A DNA stretch of 5,987 nucleotides from Thermoleophilia bacterium (GCA_025933895.1 JAICZB010000168.1:1-5987), one strand, 5' to 3'; shown: positions 1 to 5,450, numbered from the stretch's first letter. A program made the numbers and translations. The notes: generated by a model from the sequence alone, not told the origin.

Positions 1-138
1 AGGGAGATCACCGGCTTCATGCAGGCGGTCGGCGACTGCGCCCCACTCGGCTACAGCCTGTACGCGTTCTCCATCACCAGGCAGGCGACGTGGAGGGCGC
101 TCCACGCGCCCCCCGCCGCCGCCCGGCCCTGCACCTGA
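1..138 (+). CDS. C-terminal end of an unrecognised protein (5' end outside window)
   Basis: Frame 1 is open from the first base to a TGA at 136-138 and gives 45 residues. It begins REITGFMQAVGD, continues through a stretch with many aromatic residues (GYSLYAFSITRQATW), and ends in an Ala/Pro-rich tail with a final Cys-Thr. The aromatic stretch followed by a low-complexity tail looks like the end of a folded domain. I do not recognise the family and assign no function. The stop lies only 13 bases from the stop of the convergent COG4315 gene. Coding is supported by the open frame, the sensible composition and the tight packing; the true length is unknown. Confidence 0.6.
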   Translation, partial: REITGFMQAVGDCAPLGYSLYAFSITRQATWRALHAPPAAARPCT

Positions 139-151
139 GACCCGGCGCCAC

Positions 152-664
152 TCAGTAACCGGGATAGCTGGGCGTCGATGCCGGATTCGACGAGCCCGAC
201 GAGCTCGCGCCCACCGGACGGACGACGTGCCAGTGGAACTTCCGGCCGCCGAACTCGTCCCTGAAGCCGTCGCCCTTGACCTGGCCCTGCCCGTCCAGCT
301 TGAAGCTGTAGAGCAGCTCGCCGTCGAAGGTGACCTGCCGCCCGCCGTCGGGCCGCGTCACGACGCCGAGGTTGCCCTTCAGCGAGCTCGCCGTCGGGGC
401 GCCCTTGACGGTGAGCGGCCGCCAGAACGACACGCAGGCCCCGGTGCAGCGGACCATCCCGTTCTTCTCCTGATCGCTGCGGTACAGCGGCCGGCCGTTC
501 GAGTCGACCAGCACGCTGCCTGCGCCCGCGATCTTCTGCACGGAGACAGTCCCGCCGGCGTTGTGCGAGCCACTGCCGCTGCCGCTCGTCGCGGCGATCG
601 CGATAGCGACGCCCACTCCGGCCGCAACGACGACGATGGCGCCGATTACAAGCAATCGTCTCAT
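152..664 (-). CDS. Secreted/membrane-anchored COG4315 protein (Lipoprotein_15 repeats)
   Basis: This 170-residue protein starts at the ATG ending at 664. An AGGAGG ribosome-binding site lies 8 bases upstream, and no comparable site precedes the longer open frame. Residues 4-25 form one hydrophobic segment followed by a Gly/Ser linker. There is no Cys after the segment, so unlike many relatives it is not a lipoprotein but a signal-anchored or cleaved secreted protein. Two Lipoprotein_15 (PF03640) repeats follow. The first (about 50-85) has VDSNGRPLY and the conserved CTGAC pair (Cys73, Cys77) before a Trp. The second (about 99-148) has TRPDGGRQVTFDG and an intact Yx(F/W/Y)xxD motif (YSFKLD), and ends in HWHVV. 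The corresponding motif in repeat one is degenerate (YRSDQ). The tail is Ser/Pro-rich. The biochemical role of the family is unknown; in actinobacteria it often sits near ECF sigma factors. It is divergent from the sigma gene at 769 and has an ECF-like promoter at 712-738. Confidence 0.9.
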   Translation of the reverse strand: MRRLLVIGAIVVVAAGVGVAIAIAATSGSGSGSHNAGGTVSVQKIAGAGSVLVDSNGRPLYRSDQEKNGMVRCTGACVSFWRPLTVKGAPTASSLKGNLGVVTRPDGGRQVTFDGELLYSFKLDGQGQVKGDGFRDEFGGRKFHWHVVRPVGASSSGSSNPASTPSYPGY

Positions 665-711
665 TCGTGAACCTCCTGAACTGGGATCGAATTGCCCTTC
701 ACCCGTAGACC

Positions 712-738
712 GACGCCGCCCCGGACCGATTCCTTCCC
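712..738 (-). promoter_or_regulatory. ECF-type promoter candidate for the COG4315 gene
   Basis: On the minus strand, GGGAAG (738-733) and CGTC (715-712) are separated by 17 bases. This is the usual layout of an ECF sigma promoter, with a GGAA-type -35 and a CGTC-type -10. A start of transcription near 705 would leave a leader of about 40 bases before the ATG at 664, which holds the AGGAGG site. The words around both boxes (CCGGGAAGGAATCGG and CGGCGTC) recur almost unchanged upstream of the anti-sigma gene at 2088-2113, and this recurrence is the main support. Which sigma factor reads it is inference. Confidence 0.55.
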
Positions 739-768
739 GGCACACACAGCAGATGAGATCGTTGCCGG

Positions 769-1257
769 ATGCGCAGGCTGGACCCGGACCGTGCGGTCGA
801 GCTCATGCCGCGCCTCTATCGCGCGGCACGCGCCTGGACGCGCTCGCGCGAGGAGGCCGAGGACCTCGTGCAGGAGACCTACGCGCGCGTGCTCTCCAAG
901 CCGCGGCTGCTCCGCGGCGAGGACGATGGCGGCTACCTGCTGCGGGCGCTGCGCAACACGCTGATCAGCCAGCGCCGCGCCGAGCAGCGCCGGCCGGTTA
1001 AGACGGAGCTCCTCGAGGAGACGCCGCTCGGGGCGCGTCGGAGCGACGACCCGGCGCAGGCGAGCGAGACGCGCCAGGTCTTCGCGGCGATCGCCGAGCT
1101 GCCGGACGAGTTCCGCGACGCGCTCGTCGCCGTCGACATCGCCGGCCTCTCCTACCCGGAGGCCGCGCGGGCCCTCGGCGTTCCGGAGGGCACGCTGACG
1201 AGCCGCCTGTTCCGCGGCCGCGACCGCGTCGCGCGCGCTCTCAGCGGGGAGGGGTGA
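769..1257 (+). CDS. ECF-family RNA polymerase sigma factor
   Basis: This 162-residue sigma-70 family protein has only regions 2 and 4, the size and layout of ECF sigma factors. Region 2 spans about residues 14-75 and includes the DLVQETYARV core-binding helix (32-41) and the LRNTLISQRRAEQRR segment of regions 2.3-2.4. Region 4 spans about 103-158, with ELPDEFRDALV followed by the helix-turn-helix SYPEAARALGVPEGTLTSRLFRGR. It should direct RNA polymerase to ECF promoters. The ATG at 769 is preceded by an in-frame TGA at 754-756, so little extension is possible. The ribosome-binding site is weak, and ATG 805 is a less likely alternative because it would cut into region 2. No anti-sigma gene follows on the same strand. 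Instead its last 17 bases overlap the end of a minus-strand anti-sigma-like gene, which is an unusual arrangement. Confidence 0.92.
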   Translation: MRRLDPDRAVELMPRLYRAARAWTRSREEAEDLVQETYARVLSKPRLLRGEDDGGYLLRALRNTLISQRRAEQRRPVKTELLEETPLGARRSDDPAQASETRQVFAAIAELPDEFRDALVAVDIAGLSYPEAARALGVPEGTLTSRLFRGRDRVARALSGEG

Positions 1258-2011
1258 GCGGCCAGCTCGCCAGGCTCAACAACTCCCGGCGCGTCGCCTG
1301 TCCGATCAGGATGCAGGTGCGCCCGCCGCGCCGCCAGGTGACCGCGAGCCGGCCGCTCACGCGCAGGGTCTGATACTCGACCCCACGGATCACCGTCGAC
1401 TGAGCCCCGGAGGGCCGATCGAGCGCGTCGCCGGCCACGATCACGTAACCGACCGTCCTGCCGCCCCGGCGGTAGACGACGACGCTCGCGTCACGACCGC
1501 CGATGCTCTCGCTCCGCGCGCCGACGGCGTTCCAGCCGGCGAATACGCGGAGGTTCGGGAACGGGACGCCGCCGACAGCGAGGTCGAGCTTCGTCCCCGC
1601 CTTCCCTGCGGGCGCCGGCGCCGGGGCCGTGGGCGGTTTCGTGGCGAGGCGCGCGGCATCGGCGACGCTCGGCCCGCCTGGGCCTCCGTTCAGGAAGACG
1701 GCGGCCACCACCACGGCGAGAGCGACCCCGACGCCCACGAACGCGAGCCTCCGCACGAGAGGCAATCTCGCGCTCCTGCCCCGGCGCGGGCGGGCCCGAG
1801 CCTCGACCGCCGCCCGCAGCGAACGCGGCATCTCTTCCTCCGCCAGCACTTGCGCGGCGAGCACCGCCCGCCGCTGCCGCTCCAGCAGCTCTTGCAGCTC
1901 GGGCGAAGCGGCCACGCGGGCCTCGACCGCGCCCCGCCGCTCCGCGGGAAGCGTGCCGTCGGCCAGCGCGGCCAGATCCGCCATTTCCTCGGAGCTCAAT
2001 CTCTCCGCCAT
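1241..2011 (-). CDS. Membrane anti-sigma factor-like protein, zincless type
   Basis: This 256-residue protein has a cytoplasmic head, one membrane segment and an outside domain. The head (about 1-85) has the pattern of anti-sigma N-termini: LADGTLPAERRGAVEARVAASPELQ, then a charged helix with QRRAVLAAQVLAEEE. It lacks the HxxxCxxC zinc motif of the ZAS class. The membrane helix is at about 89-107, followed by a Pro/Ala linker (about 124-140) and a globular domain (about 142-250) with GGVPFPNLRVFAGWNAVGAR and paired RRGGRT segments (181-186, 227-232). That domain is familiar from actinobacterial anti-sigma proteins but has no assigned function. The ATG ending at 2011 has GGTGA five bases upstream. 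A GTG ending at 2020 would add three residues and overlaps the stop of a leader ORF as GTGA. The partner is probably the sigma factor at 769, which is convergent with it, or possibly the one at 3106. Anti-sigma activity is inferred from architecture. Confidence 0.82.
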   Translation of the reverse strand: MAERLSSEEMADLAALADGTLPAERRGAVEARVAASPELQELLERQRRAVLAAQVLAEEEMPRSLRAAVEARARPRRGRSARLPLVRRLAFVGVGVALAVVVAAVFLNGGPGGPSVADAARLATKPPTAPAPAPAGKAGTKLDLAVGGVPFPNLRVFAGWNAVGARSESIGGRDASVVVYRRGGRTVGYVIVAGDALDRPSGAQSTVIRGVEYQTLRVSGRLAVTWRRGGRTCILIGQATRRELLSLASWPLTPPR

Positions 2012-2016
2012 GTCAC

Positions 2017-2049
2017 TCACCGCACGTACATGACAGCACAGGCCGCCAT
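2017..2049 (-). CDS. Putative 10-codon leader peptide before the anti-sigma gene
   Basis: On the minus strand a GAGGAGG ribosome-binding site (2062-2056) stands six bases before an ATG (2049-2047). It opens a 10-codon frame, MAACAVMYVR, which ends in TGA at 2019-2017. The stop lies inside the GGTGA that serves as the ribosome-binding site of the anti-sigma ATG at 2011, and it also overlaps the alternative GTG start at 2020 as GTGA. This is the strongest ribosome-binding site near the anti-sigma gene, stronger than that gene's own. The frame cannot be extended far upstream because of a TGA at 2079-2077. A role in translational coupling or attenuation is inference; the peptide resembles nothing I recognise. 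Confidence 0.4.
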   Translation of the reverse strand: MAACAVMYVR

Positions 2050-2087
2050 GCTCGACCTCCTCGAAGCACGTGATTCTCAGTTAGGAG

Positions 2088-2113
2088 GACGCCGACGAGC
2101 GCCGATCCTTCCC
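2088..2113 (-). promoter_or_regulatory. ECF-type promoter candidate for the leader ORF and anti-sigma gene
   Basis: On the minus strand GGGAAG (2113-2108) and CGTC (2091-2088) are spaced by 16 bases. The context (GGGAAGGATCGG and CGGCGTC) closely repeats that of the COG4315 promoter at 712-738, apart from one inserted base near the -35 box. Transcription would start near 2080, about 30 bases before the leader ORF. This suggests the anti-sigma gene can be transcribed separately from the sigma gene pair upstream, and that it shares a sigma factor with the COG4315 gene. Confidence 0.5.
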
Positions 2114-2118
2114 GGGGG

Positions 2119-2136
2119 TCTACCCGTGCGGGTAGA
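2119..2136. repeat. Perfect 8-bp inverted repeat at the end of the 2120-3109 gene
   Basis: TCTACCCG (2119-2126) and CGGGTAGA (2129-2136) are exact reverse complements around a two-base centre. In RNA this would form about six to seven pairs with a small loop. It covers the last codons and the TAG stop of the 329-residue protein gene and sits directly upstream of the ECF-like promoter at 2088-2113. It could be a weak terminator or attenuator separating the upstream pair from the anti-sigma gene, or an operator. No T-tract follows on either strand, so termination is not certain. Confidence 0.4.
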
Positions 2137-3109
2137 GCCGGGCCTCGTCCGCCATGTACGCCTTGACGTCGTGGGTGACCCGAGCGTTCGGGTGCTGGGC
2201 CTCGAGGTCGAGGAGTGCCATCGAGTCGCTGTCCACGGGCAGCTCCTCGTACGCGCCGAAGCGAAGCGTGACGCCTCCGCTCTCCCCGGTGGTCGTCCAC
2301 TCGATCGGCGCGGACGTCGACGCGTCGACGACGTAGATCTTCTTCCCGTCGAGCGACTCGAGCCGGATCGCGTCTCGGCCGTCGACGGTGACGTGGCCGG
2401 TCACGACGACGCGGCCCGAGTTCAGCAGCGCGAGGATCTCCGAGCGGAACTCTTCCGGGAGGACGCCGCCTCCGGAGGAGTCGCGGCGCTGCTCCCGCGC
2501 GATCTGCTGACGGAGGCGCCTGGCACCTTGCCGGGTCGCGACGACCTCCGGATGCGACGCGGCGTTAGGCCGCATGAGATAGGCCACGCCCACCCGCGAG
2601 CTCTGCGTGAGCTTCATGAGCTTGCTCTTGGAGACGACCGTGATCTTAGGCATGCGGGCCGCGAGGAGCTGTTGGCTCGTCGCGATGTAGATCGTGTCCG
2701 TGCGCGCGTCGAAGAGCTCGTTCGTGTCGCCGCTCGTCAGCGACTCGGCGCGGATCCCGTCCGAGCCGTCGACGGCGATCTGCCGCCGGGTGTACGGGGC
2801 CACCCTGAGCTGCCACGTCTCCTGGCTCCAGGTGGCAACGGTCCCGTCGCCGTTGTCTTGCTTCGCGTCGAACTGGAAGTGGAGGATCGCGGCGTCCGAG
2901 GGCTGCAGCGCCGCGGCGGCGCGCTCGACGACGGACGGCCCGCCCTTGCCGAACGCGCTCAGCAGGCCGAGGGCTGCGGCTGCCGCAACCGCCAGAACGA
3001 CGACGCCGCGCACCATCCGGCGGCGCCGGCGGCGGCTGCCGAGATCGCGGTGGACGGCGTCCTCGAGCTCGGGGCCGAAGCGGTCGAGGCTGGGGGGCAG
3101 AGCGGTCAT
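2120..3109 (-). CDS. Single-pass membrane protein, probable anti-sigma partner of the adjacent ECF factor
   Basis: This 329-residue protein has its ATG overlapping the sigma factor's TGA as ATGA, with GAGGAGG seven bases upstream inside the sigma gene, so the two are translationally coupled. The cytoplasmic head is short (about 1-32: MTALPPSLDRFGPELEDAVH, then a run of six Arg at 26-31). A membrane helix lies at about 33-53, and about 275 residues follow outside. The outside part has alternating strand-like segments (WSQETWQLRVAPYTRRQIAV, about 94-113; VVVTGHVTVDGRDAIRLES, about 234-252; KKIYVVDASTSAPIEWTT, about 256-273). These recall LolA/LppX-like lipoprotein-carrier folds seen in actinobacterial sigma-linked proteins. 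There is no zinc-binding motif. The anti-sigma role rests on gene coupling and topology, not on a recognised anti-sigma domain. A tethered sensor without sigma-binding activity is possible. Confidence 0.8.
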   Translation of the reverse strand: MTALPPSLDRFGPELEDAVHRDLGSRRRRRRMVRGVVVLAVAAAAALGLLSAFGKGGPSVVERAAAALQPSDAAILHFQFDAKQDNGDGTVATWSQETWQLRVAPYTRRQIAVDGSDGIRAESLTSGDTNELFDARTDTIYIATSQQLLAARMPKITVVSKSKLMKLTQSSRVGVAYLMRPNAASHPEVVATRQGARRLRQQIAREQRRDSSGGGVLPEEFRSEILALLNSGRVVVTGHVTVDGRDAIRLESLDGKKIYVVDASTSAPIEWTTTGESGGVTLRFGAYEELPVDSDSMALLDLEAQHPNARVTHDVKAYMADEARLYPHG

Positions 3110-3654
3110 GTGTCCTCCTCGAGGGGTAGGGCGGAGAGGCGCCGGAGCGCGCGCGAGACCCGCAGCCGGGCGGCTGCGGGACGGAGACCCAGGCGGGCGG
3201 CGACATCGTCGTACGGCAGCTCGCCCACGACGCGGAGCTCGAGCGCTTCGCGCTCGTGCGCGGGCAGCGTCTCGAGGGCCTCCTCGAGCGCGACGGACGG
3301 CGAGAGCCGTTCCTCGACCGCCGTGTAGCCGTCCTCCGGAGCGAGGTCGGTCGGAAGGCCGAGCCGGCGGCGCGCCCGCGTCTCCACCTCGTTCCGGCGC
3401 GCCGACTCGCGAGCGACGTTGCGTGCGATGCCGAGGAGCCAGGGGAGCGCCGAGCCGTCGGCCTCGTCCCGGAAGCTCCGGCGGGAGAGCCACGCCTGCG
3501 CGAACGCCTCCGCAGTCAGGTCGGCGGCCGCCCACTCGAGCCGGCGGCGGAACCATGCGTGCACCGCGGAGACGTGCCGCCGGTAGAGCTCGGCGAACGC
3601 GGCGGCTTCCGACTCCGCCGCCCGCATCAGCTCGGCGTCGGTCCGGTCGATCAC
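3106..3654 (-). CDS. ECF-family RNA polymerase sigma factor (second)
   Basis: From the GTG at 3654 this is a 182-residue protein, normal for an ECF factor. Region 2 covers about 19-98 (AFAELYRRHVSAVHAWFRRRL, ADLTAEAFAQAWLSRRSF, PWLLGIARNVARESARR). Region 4 covers about 122-176 (ALETLPAHEREALELRVVGELPYDDVA, then the helix-turn-helix LGLRPAAARLRVSRALRRL). The frame is open far upstream, but a longer start would run over the divergent gene. GTG 3654 gives the familiar DRTDAELMRAA beginning and has GAG and a GGGTG-like site upstream. GTG 3663, three codons earlier, is nearly as good. The 3' end is coupled by ATGA to the membrane protein gene at 2120-3109, the usual sigma then anti-sigma order. 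Its conserved residues differ widely from the sigma factor at 769, so this is not a recent duplicate. Confidence 0.9.
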   Translation of the reverse strand: MIDRTDAELMRAAESEAAAFAELYRRHVSAVHAWFRRRLEWAAADLTAEAFAQAWLSRRSFRDEADGSALPWLLGIARNVARESARRNEVETRARRRLGLPTDLAPEDGYTAVEERLSPSVALEEALETLPAHEREALELRVVGELPYDDVAARLGLRPAAARLRVSRALRRLSALPLEEDT

Positions 3655-3676
3655 GTGTCTCACACCCTGTAATGGA

Positions 3677-3702
3677 GGAACCGGCACGACTTGTATCTGT
3701 CC
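3677..3702 (+). promoter_or_regulatory. Possible ECF-type promoter for the small secreted protein gene
   Basis: On the + strand GGAACC (3677-3682) is followed after 16 bases by GTCC (3699-3702), which resembles a GGAAC-type ECF -35 and a weak -10. It would give a leader of about 75 bases before the ATG at 3786. A second GGAAC on the minus strand (3769-3765) points toward the sigma gene but lacks a convincing -10. Both are single sites with no repeat support, so confidence is low. Confidence 0.22.
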
Positions 3703-3785
3703 GCACGCCTCCGCGTCGTCGAATCCGGCCCCAACAGACACCCGTAGAGAGGGAGGGGTCAATCGTTCCACCTCGGGAGGGGGAA

Positions 3786-4298
3786 ATGAGGAAGACACTC
3801 GTGCTGTTGCTCGGCCTGGCGGTGCTGGCGGCGCTCGCCGTCCCGGCGCTCGGCCGCGGAGGCGGCGACGGGCGAAAGGTGCTCGACGCCAAGGTGCTCA
3901 CGCCCGTCGTCGAGCCGTACACCGGCGCGGCGAACTCGATCCGGAGCGTCCCTGGCGGCGGGCTCCCGTGGGAGCTCGACTCCGGCAGCGCGGATCTCCG
4001 CGCCGGCGGTCAGCTGCATGTCGAGGTAGAGGGGCTCGTACTCGCCCGCCGCGCGCCCGTGCCGGCGAATCTCCAGGGGACGATGCCGTTCACGCAGCTC
4101 AGGGCGATCGTCAGCTGCCTGACGACGCCGGACGGCGTCACGGCAACGACTGACAACGTGTCGACCGGGCTCTTCGACGTCACCCCGACCGGCGACGGGG
4201 AGCTCGACACGTCCGTCGCGCTTCCGTCGCCGTGCTTCGCACCGATCGTGTTCGTGACCGCGCCGACGGGGGCGTGGTTCGCGATCACCGGCCGCTGA
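3786..4298 (+). CDS. Small secreted protein of unknown function
   Basis: This 170-residue protein has a clear Sec signal peptide: MRKT, a hydrophobic core (about 5-20) and a likely cleavage after the ALG at 21-23. The ATG has a GGGAGG site (3775-3780) at good spacing. The mature part contains VRSVPGGGLPW-like SIRSVPGGGLPWELDSGSADLRAGGQ (about 51-76), a strand-rich middle, and VALPSPCFAPIVFVTAPTGAWFAITG at the end (about 144-169). It has two Cys (111 and 150), which could form a disulphide outside the cell. I associate this pattern with uncharacterised secreted proteins of soil actinobacteria and can give no activity. The gene is divergent from the second sigma operon and convergent with the propeller gene. 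The open frame runs far upstream through antisense sequence, but the signal peptide and ribosome-binding site fix the start. Confidence 0.85.
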   Translation: MRKTLVLLLGLAVLAALAVPALGRGGGDGRKVLDAKVLTPVVEPYTGAANSIRSVPGGGLPWELDSGSADLRAGGQLHVEVEGLVLARRAPVPANLQGTMPFTQLRAIVSCLTTPDGVTATTDNVSTGLFDVTPTGDGELDTSVALPSPCFAPIVFVTAPTGAWFAITGR

Positions 4299-4311
4299 TC
4301 CACCGCGGCAG

Positions 4312-4354
4312 CTCGAGGCAGCCGCCGCGCCGTGAGGCGTCGGCGGCTGCCGAG
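4312..4354. terminator. Strong bidirectional hairpin between convergent genes
   Basis: GGCAGCCGCCG (4317-4327) pairs perfectly with CGGCGGCTGCC (4341-4351). Inside it CGCC (4328-4331) pairs with GGCG (4336-4339) around a GTGA tetraloop, with one bulged T at 4340. Outside it CTC (4312-4314) can pair with GAG (4352-4354) across a small bulge. The result is a GC-rich stem of 15 or more pairs between the stop at 4298 and the opposing stop at 4362. No T-tract is present on either side, as is common for high-GC actinobacterial terminators. It likely serves both convergent genes. Confidence 0.75.
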
Positions 4355-4361
4355 TGCCGGA

Positions 4362-5450
4362 TCAGCCGGTGGCGAGGCCGGCCTCGCTCGCGGGAAGGCT
4401 CGTGACCGTGCCGGCGGGAGTGAGCGTCCCGTCGGAGCCGAGCCTGAACGCGACGAGCATGTTGCTGCCGGAGGCGAGGTTGTAGAGGAAGTGTCCGTCC
4501 CGGCTCACGGCGAGATCGAACGGGCTGGAGCCGCTCGTGGCGCTGACGCCGCTCGGGTCGAGCAGCGTGAGCTGCCCGTCGTGGACGCTGAAGCCGCTGA
4601 TCGTGCCGGAGCCTGTGTTCGCGGAGTAGGCGAAGCGTCCGCCGCCGGCGGTGACGAGCCAGCAAGGAGCGGCCTGGCCGTTCGTGGAGACCGGCCCGTC
4701 GAGCAGGCTCAGGCTGCCGTCCTTACCCAGCGTGTAAGAGGTGACGGCGTTCGTGACGGCATCGGTGACGAGCAGGTCGCCCTGGTTGTCGAAGCCGAAC
4801 CCGTACGGGCCGTCGCCGGCTGACGGGTTGCTCTGGGCCGCACCCGCGACGCCACCGGGGCCGACCCGGAAGGTGTCGATGGTGTTCGAGACCTTCTCCG
4901 TGACCACGAGCACGCGGCCGTCGGGGCTGAAGCCGATCTGCTCCGGGCTCGCCGCGCCGCTGCTCAGCGACCGGGTCGAGCCGGGCAGCGGCGAGAGACC
5001 ACCGCCGCCGGTGCTGAACCCCGAGATCGTGAGCGACCGGGCGTCGAGGACGTACAGGAGATTGCCGCGGGCGGTGAGGCTGATCGGATCGGTGCCGCCC
5101 GAAGAGACCGGAGCTCCCTCGAGCGTGAGGCTTCCGTCCGGGCCGAGCTTGAACGCCGAGATGGTGTTGTCGCCGGCGTTCACGGCGTAGAGCTGCGAGC
5201 CGCGGACGAGCACGGATCCCTGGGACGCGAGCGCGGCACCGCTCCCGAGCCCGCCGGTCGAGACGCTGCCCTGCGGGACGAGGCTGCCGTCCGCCGCGGT
5301 GCCGTAGACCGAGACCGCATTGCCGGCGGCTGAGTTGGTCTCCGTGTAGACGAAGTCGTGTAACGGTGCTCCCGCGGCCGCACTTCGGCCGGCGACGACA
5401 GCCGCCAGGACCGCGACCACGGCGAGGAGCACGAAGCGAGATCTGTTCAC
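4362..5450 (-). CDS. Exported seven-bladed beta-propeller, lactonase/YncE-like
   Basis: This 362-residue protein starts at the GTG ending at 5450, with GGGGGGA five bases upstream and a signal peptide directly after (MNRSRFVLLAVVAVLAAVVAG, likely cleaved near AAAGA at 24-28). The mature part consists of repeats about 45-54 residues apart, each with a strand, an N/T-x-I-S-x-F core and a DGSL turn. Seven start near residues 35, 89, 134, 183, 228, 276 and 323; examples are NTISAFKLGPDGSL, NAVTSYTLGKDGSL and GTISGFSVHDGQL. SPDGRVLVV and SRDGHFLY also fit the lactonase/WD-like propeller family (PF10282 and relatives). Cytoplasmic members are 6-phosphogluconolactonases, but an exported copy is more likely a binding or surface protein; catalysis cannot be read from the sequence. 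Its 3' end faces the secreted protein gene across the hairpin, and its 5' end is divergent from the flavoprotein. Confidence 0.88.
   Translation of the reverse strand: MNRSRFVLLAVVAVLAAVVAGRSAAAGAPLHDFVYTETNSAAGNAVSVYGTAADGSLVPQGSVSTGGLGSGAALASQGSVLVRGSQLYAVNAGDNTISAFKLGPDGSLTLEGAPVSSGGTDPISLTARGNLLYVLDARSLTISGFSTGGGGLSPLPGSTRSLSSGAASPEQIGFSPDGRVLVVTEKVSNTIDTFRVGPGGVAGAAQSNPSAGDGPYGFGFDNQGDLLVTDAVTNAVTSYTLGKDGSLSLLDGPVSTNGQAAPCWLVTAGGGRFAYSANTGSGTISGFSVHDGQLTLLDPSGVSATSGSSPFDLAVSRDGHFLYNLASGSNMLVAFRLGSDGTLTPAGTVTSLPASEAGLATG

Noticed and set aside
141..163. CCCGG (141-145) and CCGGG (159-163) as a terminator between the first two convergent genes
   Set aside because: Only five pairs with a 13-base loop and no T-tract. 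Such short GC arms are expected by chance here.
2013..2300. 95-codon minus-strand frame overlapping the end of the 329-aa protein gene
   Set aside because: Arg/Gly-rich composition, no ribosome-binding site seen, and almost entirely inside a better-supported gene in another frame.
1850..3328. 492-codon open frame on the + strand, antisense to the 329-aa protein and the second sigma gene
   Set aside because: High GC leaves antisense frames open. The translation is Arg/Ala/Gly-rich low complexity without domains, while the minus-strand proteins show clear sigma and membrane features.
3757..3762. TTGACC on the minus strand as a housekeeping -35 box for the second sigma gene
   Set aside because: No TANNNT-like -10 is found 16-18 bases downstream.
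2694..3785. Long in-frame + strand extension upstream of the small secreted protein
   Set aside because: It is antisense to the sigma operon and Arg/Pro-rich. A ribosome-binding site and signal peptide at 3786 define the real start.
2120..3922. Continuous minus-strand frame that would make a 600-residue version of the membrane protein
   Set aside because: The upstream two-thirds overlaps the sigma factor gene in another frame and is low-complexity. The ATG at 3109 with GAGGAGG and the ATGA overlap gives a proper start.
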